A stretch of DNA of 64,000 nucleotides, taken from assembly GCA_023431345.1 (NCBI GenBank), contig JAEYWK010000056.1, forward strand, positions 33,007 through 97,006. Reading direction: 5' to 3'. This DNA comes from Pseudomonadota bacterium. Its GTDB lineage: Bacteria; Myxococcota_A; Polyangia; Polyangiales; Polyangiaceae. The notes under the pieces are model-generated. The model saw only the letters and a list, made by a program, of their open reading frames with translations, was not told where the DNA came from and made no database searches. Both the position numbers and the translations under genes were made by a program. Positions 1 to 11,002 of the stretch are shown one piece after another (within the stretch, counting starts at the first letter, position 1; every line of letters starts with the position of its first letter).

Positions 1-774
1 TTCGAATGCTTGACGGGGCAGCGGCCGTTCATTGGCGACTCCTTCGGAGAGCTGGTGATCGGCATCAACACCAAGCCCATCCCCGTGCCGTCGCAGCGCT
101 GCAGCGTGCCCGCCGGCTTCGACGAATGGTTCGTCAAGGGCACGCAGCGCGACCGCGAGCGTCGCTTCCAATCGGCGCGCGAAATGTCGGAAGAGCTCGC
201 GAAGGTGGGCGGCGCGCTCGGCGCCGTGGCGCGCACTTCGGTTCAGCGCACGCAGCCGACCCCCGCGGTGGTCTCGGCGCCCGCGGCGGCCGCTTCCGCC
301 GCGTCTCCTCGAGATCTGCAGCTCACCACGGGCTCGCGCTCGGTGACGAGCCGCAGCGTCGGCGACGCGAGCGGTCGCAGCCCGGTCGTGCTCGCGCTGA
401 TCGCCGCCGCGACGCTGATCGTGGTGGGGGCGGGGGCCTTCGTGGCGCTCGGCGGGCCCCGGGCGCTGCTGCAGAGCGAGGTGAAGGAGGCCGCGGTGGC
501 GCCGGCGGAGGCGCCCCCGGCCGCTGCTGCGCTCTCGCCCGCGCCGGCCCCCGCCGCGCCGGCGTCGCTGGCCTCCGCGCAAGCCAGCGCGGCTCCGAGC
601 GCCTTGCCGGCCGAACCGGCGTCGCCCCAGCAAGCCCTGCCCGCGACCAGCTCGAAAAGCGAGGCTCGGCCGCCGGCCGAAAAGCCCCGCGCCTCGGAAA
701 ATAGGCCCGCCGAGAAGGCCAAGCCTCCCGCGCCGCCCGCCGCGCCCGCGCCACCCAAAGACTGGAACTTCTAG
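1..774 (+). CDS. Membrane Ser/Thr protein kinase, C-terminal part (5' end outside window)
   Basis: The reading frame is open from the first base, so the N-terminus and catalytic loop lie upstream. The first ~75 visible residues look like the last subdomains of a Hanks-type kinase: a TGQRPF segment followed by an ERRFQSAREM helix close to the usual end of the domain. A linker of about 45 residues leads to one hydrophobic helix (residues ~126-149), then a tail of about 100 residues made almost entirely of Ala, Pro, Glu and Lys, ending DWNF. This architecture is common for myxobacterial receptor-like kinases, with a cytoplasmic kinase and an extracytoplasmic low-complexity tail. Activity cannot be judged because the HRD and DFG motifs are outside the window. 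A second kinase with the same plan lies at 25935-27428. Confidence 0.8.
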   Translation, partial: FECLTGQRPFIGDSFGELVIGINTKPIPVPSQRCSVPAGFDEWFVKGTQRDRERRFQSAREMSEELAKVGGALGAVARTSVQRTQPTPAVVSAPAAAASAASPRDLQLTTGSRSVTSRSVGDASGRSPVVLALIAAATLIVVGAGAFVALGGPRALLQSEVKEAAVAPAEAPPAAAALSPAPAPAAPASLASAQASAAPSALPAEPASPQQALPATSSKSEARPPAEKPRASENRPAEKAKPPAPPAAPAPPKDWNF

Positions 775-841
775 AGCGGCGCTCACAGCGCTAGCCTGCG
801 CCCGAGCGGAGCCGCCCCCGGCGTCGCGCCCTGCCGCCGCC

Positions 842-880
842 CGCTGACCGCCGCCCGCCGCCCGCTGACCGCCGCCCGCT
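842..880. repeat. Short tandem repeat, 21-bp period, about two copies
   Basis: CGCTGACC recurs at 842 and 863 inside a CCGCCCG-rich stretch, giving a 21-bp unit present about 1.9 times. It fills the gap between the kinase stop and the next ATG. It is probably simple-sequence expansion in GC-rich DNA; no regulatory role is visible. Confidence 0.4.
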
Positions 881-889
881 GCATCCCGC

Positions 890-1951
890 ATGTGCCCCTC
901 GCTCCTTCGCCCTCCGCTGCTTCGCCTCTCGACCCTCCGCCCGTCGCTGCTCGCTCTCGCCCTCGCCCTCGCCGCGCTCGCCCCGCGCCTCGCGCTCGCA
1001 CAAGAGCTCGACGATCAAACGCGCAGCGCCGCGCGAGAGCTGGCGACCGAAGGCAGCTCGCTGTACGAGCAGAACGACTTCGAGGGGGCCTACGATCGCT
1101 TCAACCGCGCCTACCAGCTCGTGCAGCTACCGCACGTCGGCATCTGGGCGGCGCGCAGCCTCGTGCGCGCGGGGCGCTGGGTGGAAGCGTCCGAGCGCTA
1201 CCTCGAGCTCGAGCGCCTCAGGCTCCCGGCCGACTCGCCCAGTGAGCACCTTCAGGCGCAGCGCGAAGCCGCAAGCGAACGTCGTGAGCTCCTGCCGCGC
1301 ATCCCGAGCGTCAAGGTGATAGTCGAAGGTGCGGAGCCCGGCTCGGTGTTCGTCTCGCTCAATGGCCGGCTCGTGAAGAGCGCGCTCATCGGCGCCAAGC
1401 AGCCCGTGAATCCCGGCACGGTGCTGGTCAAGGGTGTGCGGGGCGAGCAAGTGGTCGATGCGTCGGTCGAGCTCGCAGAGGCGCAGTTTCGTGAGGTAAC
1501 GCTGACCTTTGCCCCCGCCAGCAGCAGCGCAGCGGCGCCCGGCGCCTCTGCGCCACTCCCACCACCGACGCCATCACCGACGCCAGCGCCCACGCCCTTC
1601 GACGAGCGCCGCGCATCCGGCTCGAGCCAGCGCCTGCTCGGCTTCGTCGGCTTGGGCGTCGGCGGCGCGCTGCTCGGCACGGGCGCGGTCTTCGGCGCCC
1701 TCGCAGCCGCTGATGAGAGCGAGCTCTCCGAGCGCTGCCCCGCGCGCCGTTGCCCGCCTGCTCATCACGGCGACAACGACGCCTACGCCACCAAGAAGAC
1801 GATCGCGAGCGTTACCCTGATCGGCGGAGCCGTGCTCGCCGCCGCGGGGGCCGTGCTCGTGTTGACGGCTCCGACCGAATCGACGGACCGCGCCGTGCGC
1901 TTGCGCGGCTACGTCTCGCTGAGCGGCGGCGGCCTGATGGGGGCGTTCTGA
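890..1951 (+). CDS. Exported TPR-like protein with two C-terminal membrane helices
   Basis: Unnamed protein of 353 aa. Residues 1-38 form a long signal peptide (basic-leucine rich, ending ALAQE). Residues ~45-130 are helical and TPR-like, with the pattern SSLYEQNDFEGAYDRFNRAY, which is typical of myxobacterial secreted TPR proteins. Residues ~135-205 look like a small beta domain of PEGA type. A Ser/Ala/Pro linker follows, then two hydrophobic helices (~residues 247-272 and ~302-325). The stop TGA shares its A with the ATG of the next gene, so translation is probably coupled. A protein of similar plan occurs at 24912-25928. No enzymatic motif was found; a cell-envelope scaffold role is only a guess. 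Confidence 0.75.
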   Translation: MCPSLLRPPLLRLSTLRPSLLALALALAALAPRLALAQELDDQTRSAARELATEGSSLYEQNDFEGAYDRFNRAYQLVQLPHVGIWAARSLVRAGRWVEASERYLELERLRLPADSPSEHLQAQREAASERRELLPRIPSVKVIVEGAEPGSVFVSLNGRLVKSALIGAKQPVNPGTVLVKGVRGEQVVDASVELAEAQFREVTLTFAPASSSAAAPGASAPLPPPTPSPTPAPTPFDERRASGSSQRLLGFVGLGVGGALLGTGAVFGALAAADESELSERCPARRCPPAHHGDNDAYATKKTIASVTLIGGAVLAAAGAVLVLTAPTESTDRAVRLRGYVSLSGGGLMGAF

Positions 1952-3795
1952 TGCGCGCTCGTCTTTGGCTCCTGCTGTGCGCGCTGCCGCTGTGCGCGTT
2001 TGGCGGCTGCTTGTTGCCGAGCTATGAGAACGCCAGCGGCCGCTCCGACGCCGACGGCGGTGAGGCAGCGGGCGGCACGGGCTGGATGGACGCGGGCGCA
2101 GGCGGCGTCGATGAAGGCGGCGCGCCGGGGCCGGGCGGACAAAGCAGCGGTGGAGCACCGAGCGCGCCGGAGCTGCAAAGCGACACCTACGTCCTGCAGC
2201 AAGGCAGGTCGCTCAGCGTGAGCGCCCAGAACGGCGTGCTCAGCAATGACTCGGGCGAGCTGCGCGTGACCGCGTTCGACGACGCCGACGCAGGCCGTGA
2301 CGTCACCCTCGACGCTCAGCTGGACGTGGCCGAGGACGGCTCCGTCACCTTCAAGCCAGCGGCGGCCTTCTTCGGTCGCTACGTGGCGCGCTACACCGCG
2401 ACCGACGCCGCGGGCCAAGCCGCAGAGTCGACCGTCACGTTCGTGGTGCAGCCGCTCAAAGCCGCGCTCGGCGCGGTCGAGCGCGGGGCAGGCGGCGTCG
2501 TGCTCCAAGGCAGCGGCGCCGATGGCGTCGGCGCGGCCATCGCCGCGCTCGGCGACGTGAACGACGACGGCATCGACGACTTCGCCATCGGAGCCCCGGG
2601 AGCAGCCGGCGCGAGCGGCGCCGTTTACGTAGTCTTCGGCCGCGAAGATCTGAGCGGGTTCGAGCTGAGCGCGCTGCCCGACGACAGCAAGGAAGCTCGC
2701 TATGCCGTCATCACCGGCGACGCCAACGCGCCCATCGGCAGCTACGTCACGGGAGCGGGACGGTTCACGTCCGACGACGCTGCCGATATCGCCATCGGCT
2801 CGCCCGAGGCCGACACGGAAGACGGCGCCATCACGGACGCAGGCCGCGTGTTCGTCATACCGGGCGGGGCCGAGCTGTCCGGCAACCTGGCGCTCGGTTC
2901 GGACACGTTCTCGTTCTTCAGCGCCGAAGCCGGCGAGAGCTTGGGGACGCTCGTGACGAGCGGCGACTACGACGGTGATGGTAAAATCGATCTGATCGCC
3001 GGCGTTTATCCGGGCGGGCTCACGCTGGGCGGCGTGACCGTGCTCCTCGATCATCCCGCCAAGAGCCTCGCGATCGATAGCGCTCAGCGCACCATGAAAG
3101 ACACCGGCGTCTATCGGTTGCCGCAAGCGCTGGCGATGGCCGGCGACGTCAACGACGACGGCACGGACGACATCGTCGTCTCATCCCGCGCGCACATCGC
3201 GCTCGTCTACGGACAGAGCACGGGCGCCATCGCCTCCGACATCGGCGCGATTGTCGCCGACGAATCGGGCATCTTGCGGCAGCGGCCAAGCCCTACCGGC
3301 ATCGCCGCCGTGGCGGGCCTGGGCGACGTCAACGGCGACGCGAAGAGTGATTTCGCGTACTGCGACCGCCCGTCGAGCGGCGCGGCTCCACTGTGCCAGG
3401 TCTTCTTCCGCACCCTCGAGGCGGGAGTGGACACGCTCGAGGCGGGCGACTGGACGCTCAGCGGCTTCGTCGGCGACACCACCCTCCCGCTGCTCTCACC
3501 AGGCGCCGACCTGAACGACGACGGCTTCGCCGACGTGCTGATCGCCGACGCCAGCAGCGCCTACGTCGTGTTCGGCCGCGACGCTGGCTTCGGCGACGTC
3601 AAGGTCTCGAGCCTCGGTAGCGACGGCTTTTCGCTCTCCCTCAGCGACGCGCAGCGCCTCTCGGCCATCTCCGTCATCGGTGACGTCAACGGGGACGGCT
3701 ACGGCGATTTCGCGCTCGGCGTCGCGGACGCCGGCGGGGGCGCGGGCCGTGTCTACGTCGTGTTCGGCGGCCCCTTTTCAGCAGATCAACGCTAA
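1951..3795 (+). CDS. FG-GAP repeat lipoprotein (integrin-alpha-like beta-propeller)
   Basis: Protein of 614 aa starting at the ATG that overlaps the upstream stop; an earlier in-frame start lies inside the upstream gene and is rejected. The N-terminus MRARLWLLLCALPLCAFGGC resembles a lipoprotein signal with Cys20 as the lipidation site, although FGGC is not a perfect lipobox. A Gly/Asp/Ser-rich linker precedes a cadherin-like stretch (~residues 75-170). At least six Ca-binding FG-GAP motifs follow (DVNDDGIDDFAIGAP, DYDGDGKIDLIAG, DVNDDGTDDIVV, DVNGDAKSDF, DLNDDGFADVLIA, DVNGDGYGDFALG), consistent with a seven-bladed propeller. It is probably surface-exposed and Ca-binding. Its stop overlaps the next gene's ATG. 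Confidence 0.85.
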   Translation: MRARLWLLLCALPLCAFGGCLLPSYENASGRSDADGGEAAGGTGWMDAGAGGVDEGGAPGPGGQSSGGAPSAPELQSDTYVLQQGRSLSVSAQNGVLSNDSGELRVTAFDDADAGRDVTLDAQLDVAEDGSVTFKPAAAFFGRYVARYTATDAAGQAAESTVTFVVQPLKAALGAVERGAGGVVLQGSGADGVGAAIAALGDVNDDGIDDFAIGAPGAAGASGAVYVVFGREDLSGFELSALPDDSKEARYAVITGDANAPIGSYVTGAGRFTSDDAADIAIGSPEADTEDGAITDAGRVFVIPGGAELSGNLALGSDTFSFFSAEAGESLGTLVTSGDYDGDGKIDLIAGVYPGGLTLGGVTVLLDHPAKSLAIDSAQRTMKDTGVYRLPQALAMAGDVNDDGTDDIVVSSRAHIALVYGQSTGAIASDIGAIVADESGILRQRPSPTGIAAVAGLGDVNGDAKSDFAYCDRPSSGAAPLCQVFFRTLEAGVDTLEAGDWTLSGFVGDTTLPLLSPGADLNDDGFADVLIADASSAYVVFGRDAGFGDVKVSSLGSDGFSLSLSDAQRLSAISVIGDVNGDGYGDFALGVADAGGGAGRVYVVFGGPFSADQR

Positions 3796-5366
3796 TGACT
3801 CGGAAGCTGCCCGAAGAGCTCGAAATCGAGCTTGGCCTCGACGAGCCGTCCGACACTGCGTCGCTGCGCGCGAAGATCTCACGCAAGCTCGGCGTGCGCG
3901 CGGAGCTCTTGCCGGAGCCAGTGGTGCTCCGGCGTTCCATCGATGCGCGCCGCGGCTCCGTTCATTTCCACCTCATCGTGGGGCTAGGTGCCGCCCCGCC
4001 CGAGGCGCTCGGCGGCCCGCCTCCGCGCGAGGCCAAGTCCAAAGGGCCGCCCGTGGTGGTGGTCGGCGATGGCCCCGCGGGGCTCTTCTGTGCTTACGAG
4101 CTGGCACGCCATGCCTTGCCCGTGATCGTGCTCGAACGCGGCAAGACCGTGCAGCCGCGCCGTCACGACCTGAAAGCGCTGCACCAACGCGGCGAGGTGA
4201 GCTCCGACAGCAACTACTGCTTCGGCGAAGGCGGCGCCGGCACGTACAGTGACGGCAAGCTCTACACGCGCGCCCACAAGCGCGGCAGCGTTCGCGACGT
4301 CATCGAGCTCCTGGCGCTCCACGGCGCTCCCGAGTCGATCTTGGTCGACGCGCGGCCGCACATCGGCTCGAACCGCTTGCCGAAGGTGGTCACCGCGCTG
4401 CGCGAGAAGCTGACCGGCGTGGGGGTCGATTTCCAGTTTGGCGCGCGCGTGGTGGGCCTACTGCAACAGCCAGGACGCATCAGCGGCGTGCGCTTGGCCG
4501 ACGGTCGCGAGATCGAGGCGAGGGCGGTGGTGCTCGCCACCGGTCACTCCGCGCGCGACGTGTTCACCCTGCTCGCCGAGGTGGGCGTTCGGCTCGAGGC
4601 CAAAGCCTTCGCGCTCGGCGTGCGCATCGAGCACCCGCAGCCGCTGATCAACCGCATCCAGTACGGCCGCTTCGCGAGCCACCCCCTGCTACCGAACGCC
4701 GCCTACCGCGTCGCAGAGACCGTCGATGAGCGCGGCGTGTTCTCGTTTTGCATGTGCCCGGGCGGCTTCGTCGTGCCGGCTTCGACCGAGCCTGGCGAGC
4801 TCGTCGTCAACGGCATGAGCCTCTCGCGTCGGGATTCGCCGTTCGCTAACTCGGGGCTGGTCGTGGGCGTCGAGGTCTCCGACCTGGAGCGAGCCGGCTT
4901 CGCGGGACCGCTCGGCGGCGTCGAGCTGCAGCGCCGCATCGAGCAGGCCTGCTTTCGGGCCAGCAGCGGCGCGCTCTCGGCCCCCGCGACGCGCGTCACC
5001 GATTTTCTGGCGCGAAAAGCGTCAACTACGGTACCCGAGACCAGCTACATCCCGGGCTTGACCGCGACCGATGTGGCGCCGGTGCTCGACGCCGCAGGGC
5101 TGCCGCTGGCGGAGCGGCTGCGGGGCGCTTTGGTGGCGTTCGACCGCAAGTTGAGGGGTTACGCGACCGAAGACGCCGTTCTGATCGGTGTCGAGTCGCG
5201 CACGAGCTCACCTGTTCGGGTCCCGCGCGACCCAGAATCACTCCAAGCACCGGGGTTTGCAGGCCTATACCCGACGGGCGAAGGCGCCGGCTACGCCGGG
5301 GGCATCGTGAGCGCGGCGCTCGATGGTCAGCGTGTCGCCCGGGCCATCGCGGCTCTCGCCACCTGA
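3795..5366 (+). CDS. FAD-dependent dehydrogenase (COG2509-type)
   Basis: Flavoprotein of 523 aa. Residues 1-80 form an extra N-terminal domain seen in this family; the Rossmann motif VVVGDGPAG at 88-96 binds the FAD ADP moiety. Further flavoprotein signatures are CFGEGGAGTYSDGKL (~141-155), ATGHSARD (~248-255) and the C-terminal PTGEGAGYAGGIVSAALDG, which contacts the isoalloxazine. The layout matches the uncharacterised FAD-dependent dehydrogenases grouped as COG2509; their substrate is unknown to me. The ATG overlaps the stop of the FG-GAP gene (TAATG), so it is the third gene of a coupled unit, yet no functional link to its partners is obvious. Confidence 0.85.
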   Translation: MTRKLPEELEIELGLDEPSDTASLRAKISRKLGVRAELLPEPVVLRRSIDARRGSVHFHLIVGLGAAPPEALGGPPPREAKSKGPPVVVVGDGPAGLFCAYELARHALPVIVLERGKTVQPRRHDLKALHQRGEVSSDSNYCFGEGGAGTYSDGKLYTRAHKRGSVRDVIELLALHGAPESILVDARPHIGSNRLPKVVTALREKLTGVGVDFQFGARVVGLLQQPGRISGVRLADGREIEARAVVLATGHSARDVFTLLAEVGVRLEAKAFALGVRIEHPQPLINRIQYGRFASHPLLPNAAYRVAETVDERGVFSFCMCPGGFVVPASTEPGELVVNGMSLSRRDSPFANSGLVVGVEVSDLERAGFAGPLGGVELQRRIEQACFRASSGALSAPATRVTDFLARKASTTVPETSYIPGLTATDVAPVLDAAGLPLAERLRGALVAFDRKLRGYATEDAVLIGVESRTSSPVRVPRDPESLQAPGFAGLYPTGEGAGYAGGIVSAALDGQRVARAIAALAT

Positions 5367-5447
5367 TCGTGACGTGGTCGTGACAGAGCGCGCGGTCGCG
5401 GCTGCGACGCCCGAATCTGTGCTGGTCCGACTGTCGCTCGCCAAGCC

Positions 5448-5476
5448 TTGAACTGGGTCAGTGGCCGGCGTAGGTA
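5448..5476 (+). promoter_or_regulatory. Candidate sigma-70-like promoter for aceE
   Basis: TTGAAC at 5448-5453 and TAGGTA at 5471-5476 are separated by 17 bases. The GTG start of aceE lies only 7 bases beyond the -10 element, so transcription from here would begin at or next to the start codon. No Shine-Dalgarno sequence precedes the GTG. Confidence 0.35.
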
Positions 5477-5483
5477 ACCCTCC

Positions 5484-8159
<2,676 letters not shown>

Positions 8160-8169
8160 GGTCGCGAGG

Positions 8170-8191
8170 GGGCTGCGCACCTCCGCAGCCC
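8170..8191 (+). terminator. Hairpin just after aceE
   Basis: GGGCTGCG (8170-8177) and CGCAGCCC (8184-8191) form a perfect 8-bp stem with a 6-base loop, 10 bases after the aceE stop. Only a short pyrimidine run (TCTCT) follows, so it may be a weak or factor-assisted terminator. Confidence 0.55.
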
Positions 8192-8211
8192 TCTCTGCAG
8201 CACTCCCGTAG

Positions 8212-8245
8212 CGGCCCCAGGTCCCGTTCGGCGACCCTGGGGCCG
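8212..8245. terminator. Second strong hairpin after aceE
   Basis: CGGCCCCAGG (8212-8221) pairs perfectly with CCTGGGGCCG (8236-8245) around a 14-base loop. It sits between aceE and the minus-strand mutY and could act on either strand. There is no clear T-tract. Confidence 0.45.
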
Positions 8246-8286
8246 TCGCCGTTTCGGCCTTCCACGACGCTGAGCGGCTCGAGATT

Positions 8287-8391
8287 TTTCACAGGAAGAT
8301 CAGAAGGGCAGAAGGGCCAGAGATGGGGGGAGGGCTGACCGGGGCGTCGCGCGACCCGCAAACCTTCTGTCCTTTTTACCTTCCTGTGAAA
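8287..8391. repeat. Intergenic inverted-repeat element (29-nt arms), best copy
   Basis: The left arm 8287-8315 and the reverse complement of the right arm 8363-8391 agree at 25 of 29 positions. The outer 12 bases are perfect (TTTCACAGGAAG against CTTCCTGTGAAA). The 47-base centre is not obviously coding. It lies between the ends of convergent aceE and mutY. Two other intergenic stretches carry decayed versions of the same ends (17873-17956 and 22259-22340), suggesting a dispersed family. It could be a MITE/REP-like mobile repeat or a transcribed structured element. Confidence 0.65.
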
Positions 8392-8404
8392 CAATCTGGG
8401 GGCG

Positions 8405-9415
8405 CTACCAGAGCGCGCTGGTGACCTTGGCGTGGATGGCGGGTAGCGCGAGCTGAGCGACCTCTTGGCGGTCGAAGAGCGTCGCGCGGGTGCGCGGGGG
8501 CAGCGTGCAGCCGACGACGCTGAGCGTGATGCGGAAGCGCGTGATGGTGTGGCGCGCTTCCCGGAGCACCGACGTGGCGGAGCCTCGCAGGCCATGCTCC
8601 GCCAGCGCGCGCGTCGCCGCGACGAGCGGCGTTTCGCGGCTACCTTGCTCCACGAACGGCAGCACCCAGAGCCCGGCCCAACGCGGCGCGTTGGCGGGGA
8701 GCTGGAGCAGCAGCACGCGATCCCCTTTCCTGACGTAGGCGGCCGTCGTCGCCACGGGCGTTGGCGCCTGGCGTTTGGCGAGCTCGGGCAGGTCGCGCTC
8801 GATGCCTTGGGCGAGGGCCGCGCAGCGCGCGGCTACGGGGCACTCCGGGCAGCGGGGGGAGGTCGGCGTGCAAAGGGTCGCGCCGAGCTCCATCAGGCTC
8901 TGGTTGAACTCCGAGGGGCGATCCGCGGGCACGAGCTCGCGCGCCAGCTGCCACAACCGCTGCTTCAGGGGTGCCTTGGCGGGATCGCCGCGCAGCGCGA
9001 ACAGCCGCGACAGCACGCGCACCACGTTGCCGTCGACGATCGGCTCCGGCAAACCAAAGGCGATGCTGGCGATGGCGCCCGCCGAGTAGGGGCCGATGCC
9101 GGGCAGCGCGAGCAACGCCTCGACCGTGGTCGGGAGCTGGCCGGCGTGCCGCTCGGACACGGCGCGCGCCCCCGCGAGCAGCCGGCGGGCGCGGGAGTAG
9201 TACCCGAGGCCCTGCCAGGCGTGCAGCACGTCGTCGTCGGCGGCCTGGGCGAGGGCTTCCACCGTCGGAAAGCGCTGCATCCAGCGCTCGTAGTAGCCGA
9301 GCACGGTCTTGACCTGCGTCTGCTGCAGCATGACCTCGCTCACCCAGATGGCATACGGGTCGCGCGTCTTGCGCCAGGGAAGGTCCCGCTTCCGGCTTTC
9401 GTACCAATCGATCAG
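8405..9415 (-). CDS. mutY: A/G-specific adenine glycosylase MutY
   Basis: Base-excision repair enzyme that removes adenine mispaired with 8-oxoguanine or G. It has the helix-hairpin-helix region (LPGIGPYSAGAIASIAFG), the catalytic Asp in IVDGNVVRVLSR, the catalytic Glu in SEVMLQQTQV, and the [4Fe-4S] cysteines in a C-x6-C-x2-C-x5-C pattern (CTPTSPRCPECPVAARC). The C-terminal half resembles the NUDIX-like 8-oxoG recognition domain. The first ordinary start in frame is a GTG at 9343, immediately before the catalytic Glu. Conserved MutY sequence (DWYESRKRDLPWRKTRDPYAIW) continues upstream in frame to about 9412, and the frame stays open to a TAA just beyond 9559. There is no ATG, GTG or TTG there, so I end the gene at the CTG at 9415; CTG at 9559 is the other option. 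Confidence 0.9.
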   Translation of the reverse strand: MIDWYESRKRDLPWRKTRDPYAIWVSEVMLQQTQVKTVLGYYERWMQRFPTVEALAQAADDDVLHAWQGLGYYSRARRLLAGARAVSERHAGQLPTTVEALLALPGIGPYSAGAIASIAFGLPEPIVDGNVVRVLSRLFALRGDPAKAPLKQRLWQLARELVPADRPSEFNQSLMELGATLCTPTSPRCPECPVAARCAALAQGIERDLPELAKRQAPTPVATTAAYVRKGDRVLLLQLPANAPRWAGLWVLPFVEQGSRETPLVAATRALAEHGLRGSATSVLREARHTITRFRITLSVVGCTLPPRTRATLFDRQEVAQLALPAIHAKVTSALW

Positions 9416-9552
9416 ATGGGTCTGAAGGGCGCTCGAGGCGCCGGCGGGCGCGAAAGCCCGAGGCTTTTCGGTAGCCGGGTCGGCGGGCGAGACCGCGGGG
9501 GCGGACTGGCCCGCGCGCGCTTTGCCAAGCGCTTGTTTCTGAAGCGGTTTTC

Positions 9553-10704
9553 GTGACAGACTCGAAGCTTACCCGATCTTCGGTAATGCCAGCGCCGCTC
9601 GTCGTATCCCTCGACTCGATCCGCACCGATGGGTGGTTCGAACGCATTGGCGAGGGCATCGGCAGCTTTCAAGCCCTGTGCGACATCGTGGGGCCGCGTT
9701 TCTTCGCGTTCGCGATGATCACGGGGGCGCGCATCACGTCGCTCACGGTCGACCGCCGCAACGCCGACAACACGCTGGTCGATTTCGTGGTCGGCCCGGA
9801 CACGGCCGAAGTCTCGGAGGCGGACGCCCAGCGCCTCTCGCTGGCCGATTTTCGCAAGCGGCTGGTGGCGGCCCTCATCACCGAAGAGCCCATCGCCGAG
9901 GCGCCCAAGCGAGTGACCGACCTCGAGGCGGTGCAGCTCCACGTGGGGGTGCGCTACCTGCTGCTAGCTCCTCTTTACGGCTACCAGCTGCGCGAGCTGA
10001 CGGTCGAGCCCGAAGGCTCGCGCCTGCGCTTGCTCCACGACGGCGTGGAAGAGTCTTACCTGCTGAGCGCGTTTCGAGCGCGGATGCGCGCGCACGTACG
10101 AGAGGAGCTCGAGCGAGTGACGCGGCCGCAGGCTCGCGGCGCCATCGAGCTTTCGCGCGTGGCCGAGGCCGAGCAGGCCGCCGAGCGGGGCGATCACGTC
10201 CGCATCCTCGAGCTGCTCGGCGCTTGGCCGGCGCCGCTCGCCATCTTCTTGCGGACGCCCGAGGGGCAGATGCTCAACGTCGAGACGCGCGGCCTCATCG
10301 CGCGCGCGCTCGGCTTGCTCGGCAGCGCGTGCATCGTGCTCGGCGAGATCGGCAAGGGCGAGGAGGTGCTGCGGCTCGGCGTGCAGTACGCGGGCGACGG
10401 CCCGGTCGCCTCCGACATCTACTTCCGCTTGGGCTCGGCCATGCTGGGCGACGGACGGGCGGGGGAGGCGATCGGCCCGCTGCGTCGCGCCGCGAACTTG
10501 GGCTCCCCCGGCGATCACGTCTGGCCGCTGCTGGCCCAGGCGCTGGCCACGCGCGGCCGCTTCCTCGCCGCTTATGCCGCTACGGTAGAAGCCCGCGCCG
10601 CCGGGGCTAGCGCCGAGTCGGTCGCTTCAGTCCTCGAAACCGTCAGAGAGGCCCTCGGGCCGGCACTGACGGCCTTCCAGGCCGCGACCGAGCGCCGGGC
10701 CTAA
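9553..10704 (+). CDS. Unknown protein with TPR-like C-terminal half
   Basis: Protein of 383 aa from GTG 9553; an ATG at 9586 would give 372 aa and is equally plausible. I do not recognise the family. The N-terminal half (to ~residue 200) is mixed alpha/beta with no signal peptide or membrane helix. Residues ~200-365 are helical and Ala/Leu/Gly-rich with TPR-like spacing (ILELLGAWPAPLAIF, GEIGKGEEVLRLGVQYAGDGP, SAMLGDGRAGEAIGPLRRAA). It is probably a cytoplasmic adaptor-type protein. It is divergent from mutY, whose possible upstream start would overlap this gene's first codons. A gap of about 300 bases follows before nuoA. Confidence 0.7.
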   Translation: MTDSKLTRSSVMPAPLVVSLDSIRTDGWFERIGEGIGSFQALCDIVGPRFFAFAMITGARITSLTVDRRNADNTLVDFVVGPDTAEVSEADAQRLSLADFRKRLVAALITEEPIAEAPKRVTDLEAVQLHVGVRYLLLAPLYGYQLRELTVEPEGSRLRLLHDGVEESYLLSAFRARMRAHVREELERVTRPQARGAIELSRVAEAEQAAERGDHVRILELLGAWPAPLAIFLRTPEGQMLNVETRGLIARALGLLGSACIVLGEIGKGEEVLRLGVQYAGDGPVASDIYFRLGSAMLGDGRAGEAIGPLRRAANLGSPGDHVWPLLAQALATRGRFLAAYAATVEARAAGASAESVASVLETVREALGPALTAFQAATERRA

Positions 10705-10904
10705 ATCGCTCGTCCGTCACTCGAGACCGCACACGTGCCCCGTGCCCGACGGTGGCCCCCGTGCCGCCTGCTCCCAGTGTGCCCCATCTCTGAGCGGGCT
10801 CGGGAGCACTCGTACGGACCGCGGAGGGGCGGGCGATGGGGCGCGCCGTTGTGGCTGAAAGGATTGGGGAATCCGGCCAAATCAGGGCGGGCGGGCTGCT
10901 CGCA

Positions 10905-10934
10905 TTGACAGGGCTCTAGGGCCGGCACTATAGC
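10905..10934 (+). promoter_or_regulatory. Promoter for the nuo operon
   Basis: TTGACA at 10905-10910 and TATAGC at 10929-10934, 18 bases apart, form a good housekeeping-type promoter 68 bases upstream of the nuoA ATG. It is the only strong signal I see in the gap 10705-11002; the rest is GC-rich and contains no convincing gene. Confidence 0.65.
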
Positions 10935-11002
10935 GTCCGCCGGACCTGTGATTTCCGCGATTTGCGCGGGTCACGGCGCCTGAAAGAGCGAGTCGAAAGT
11001 CG

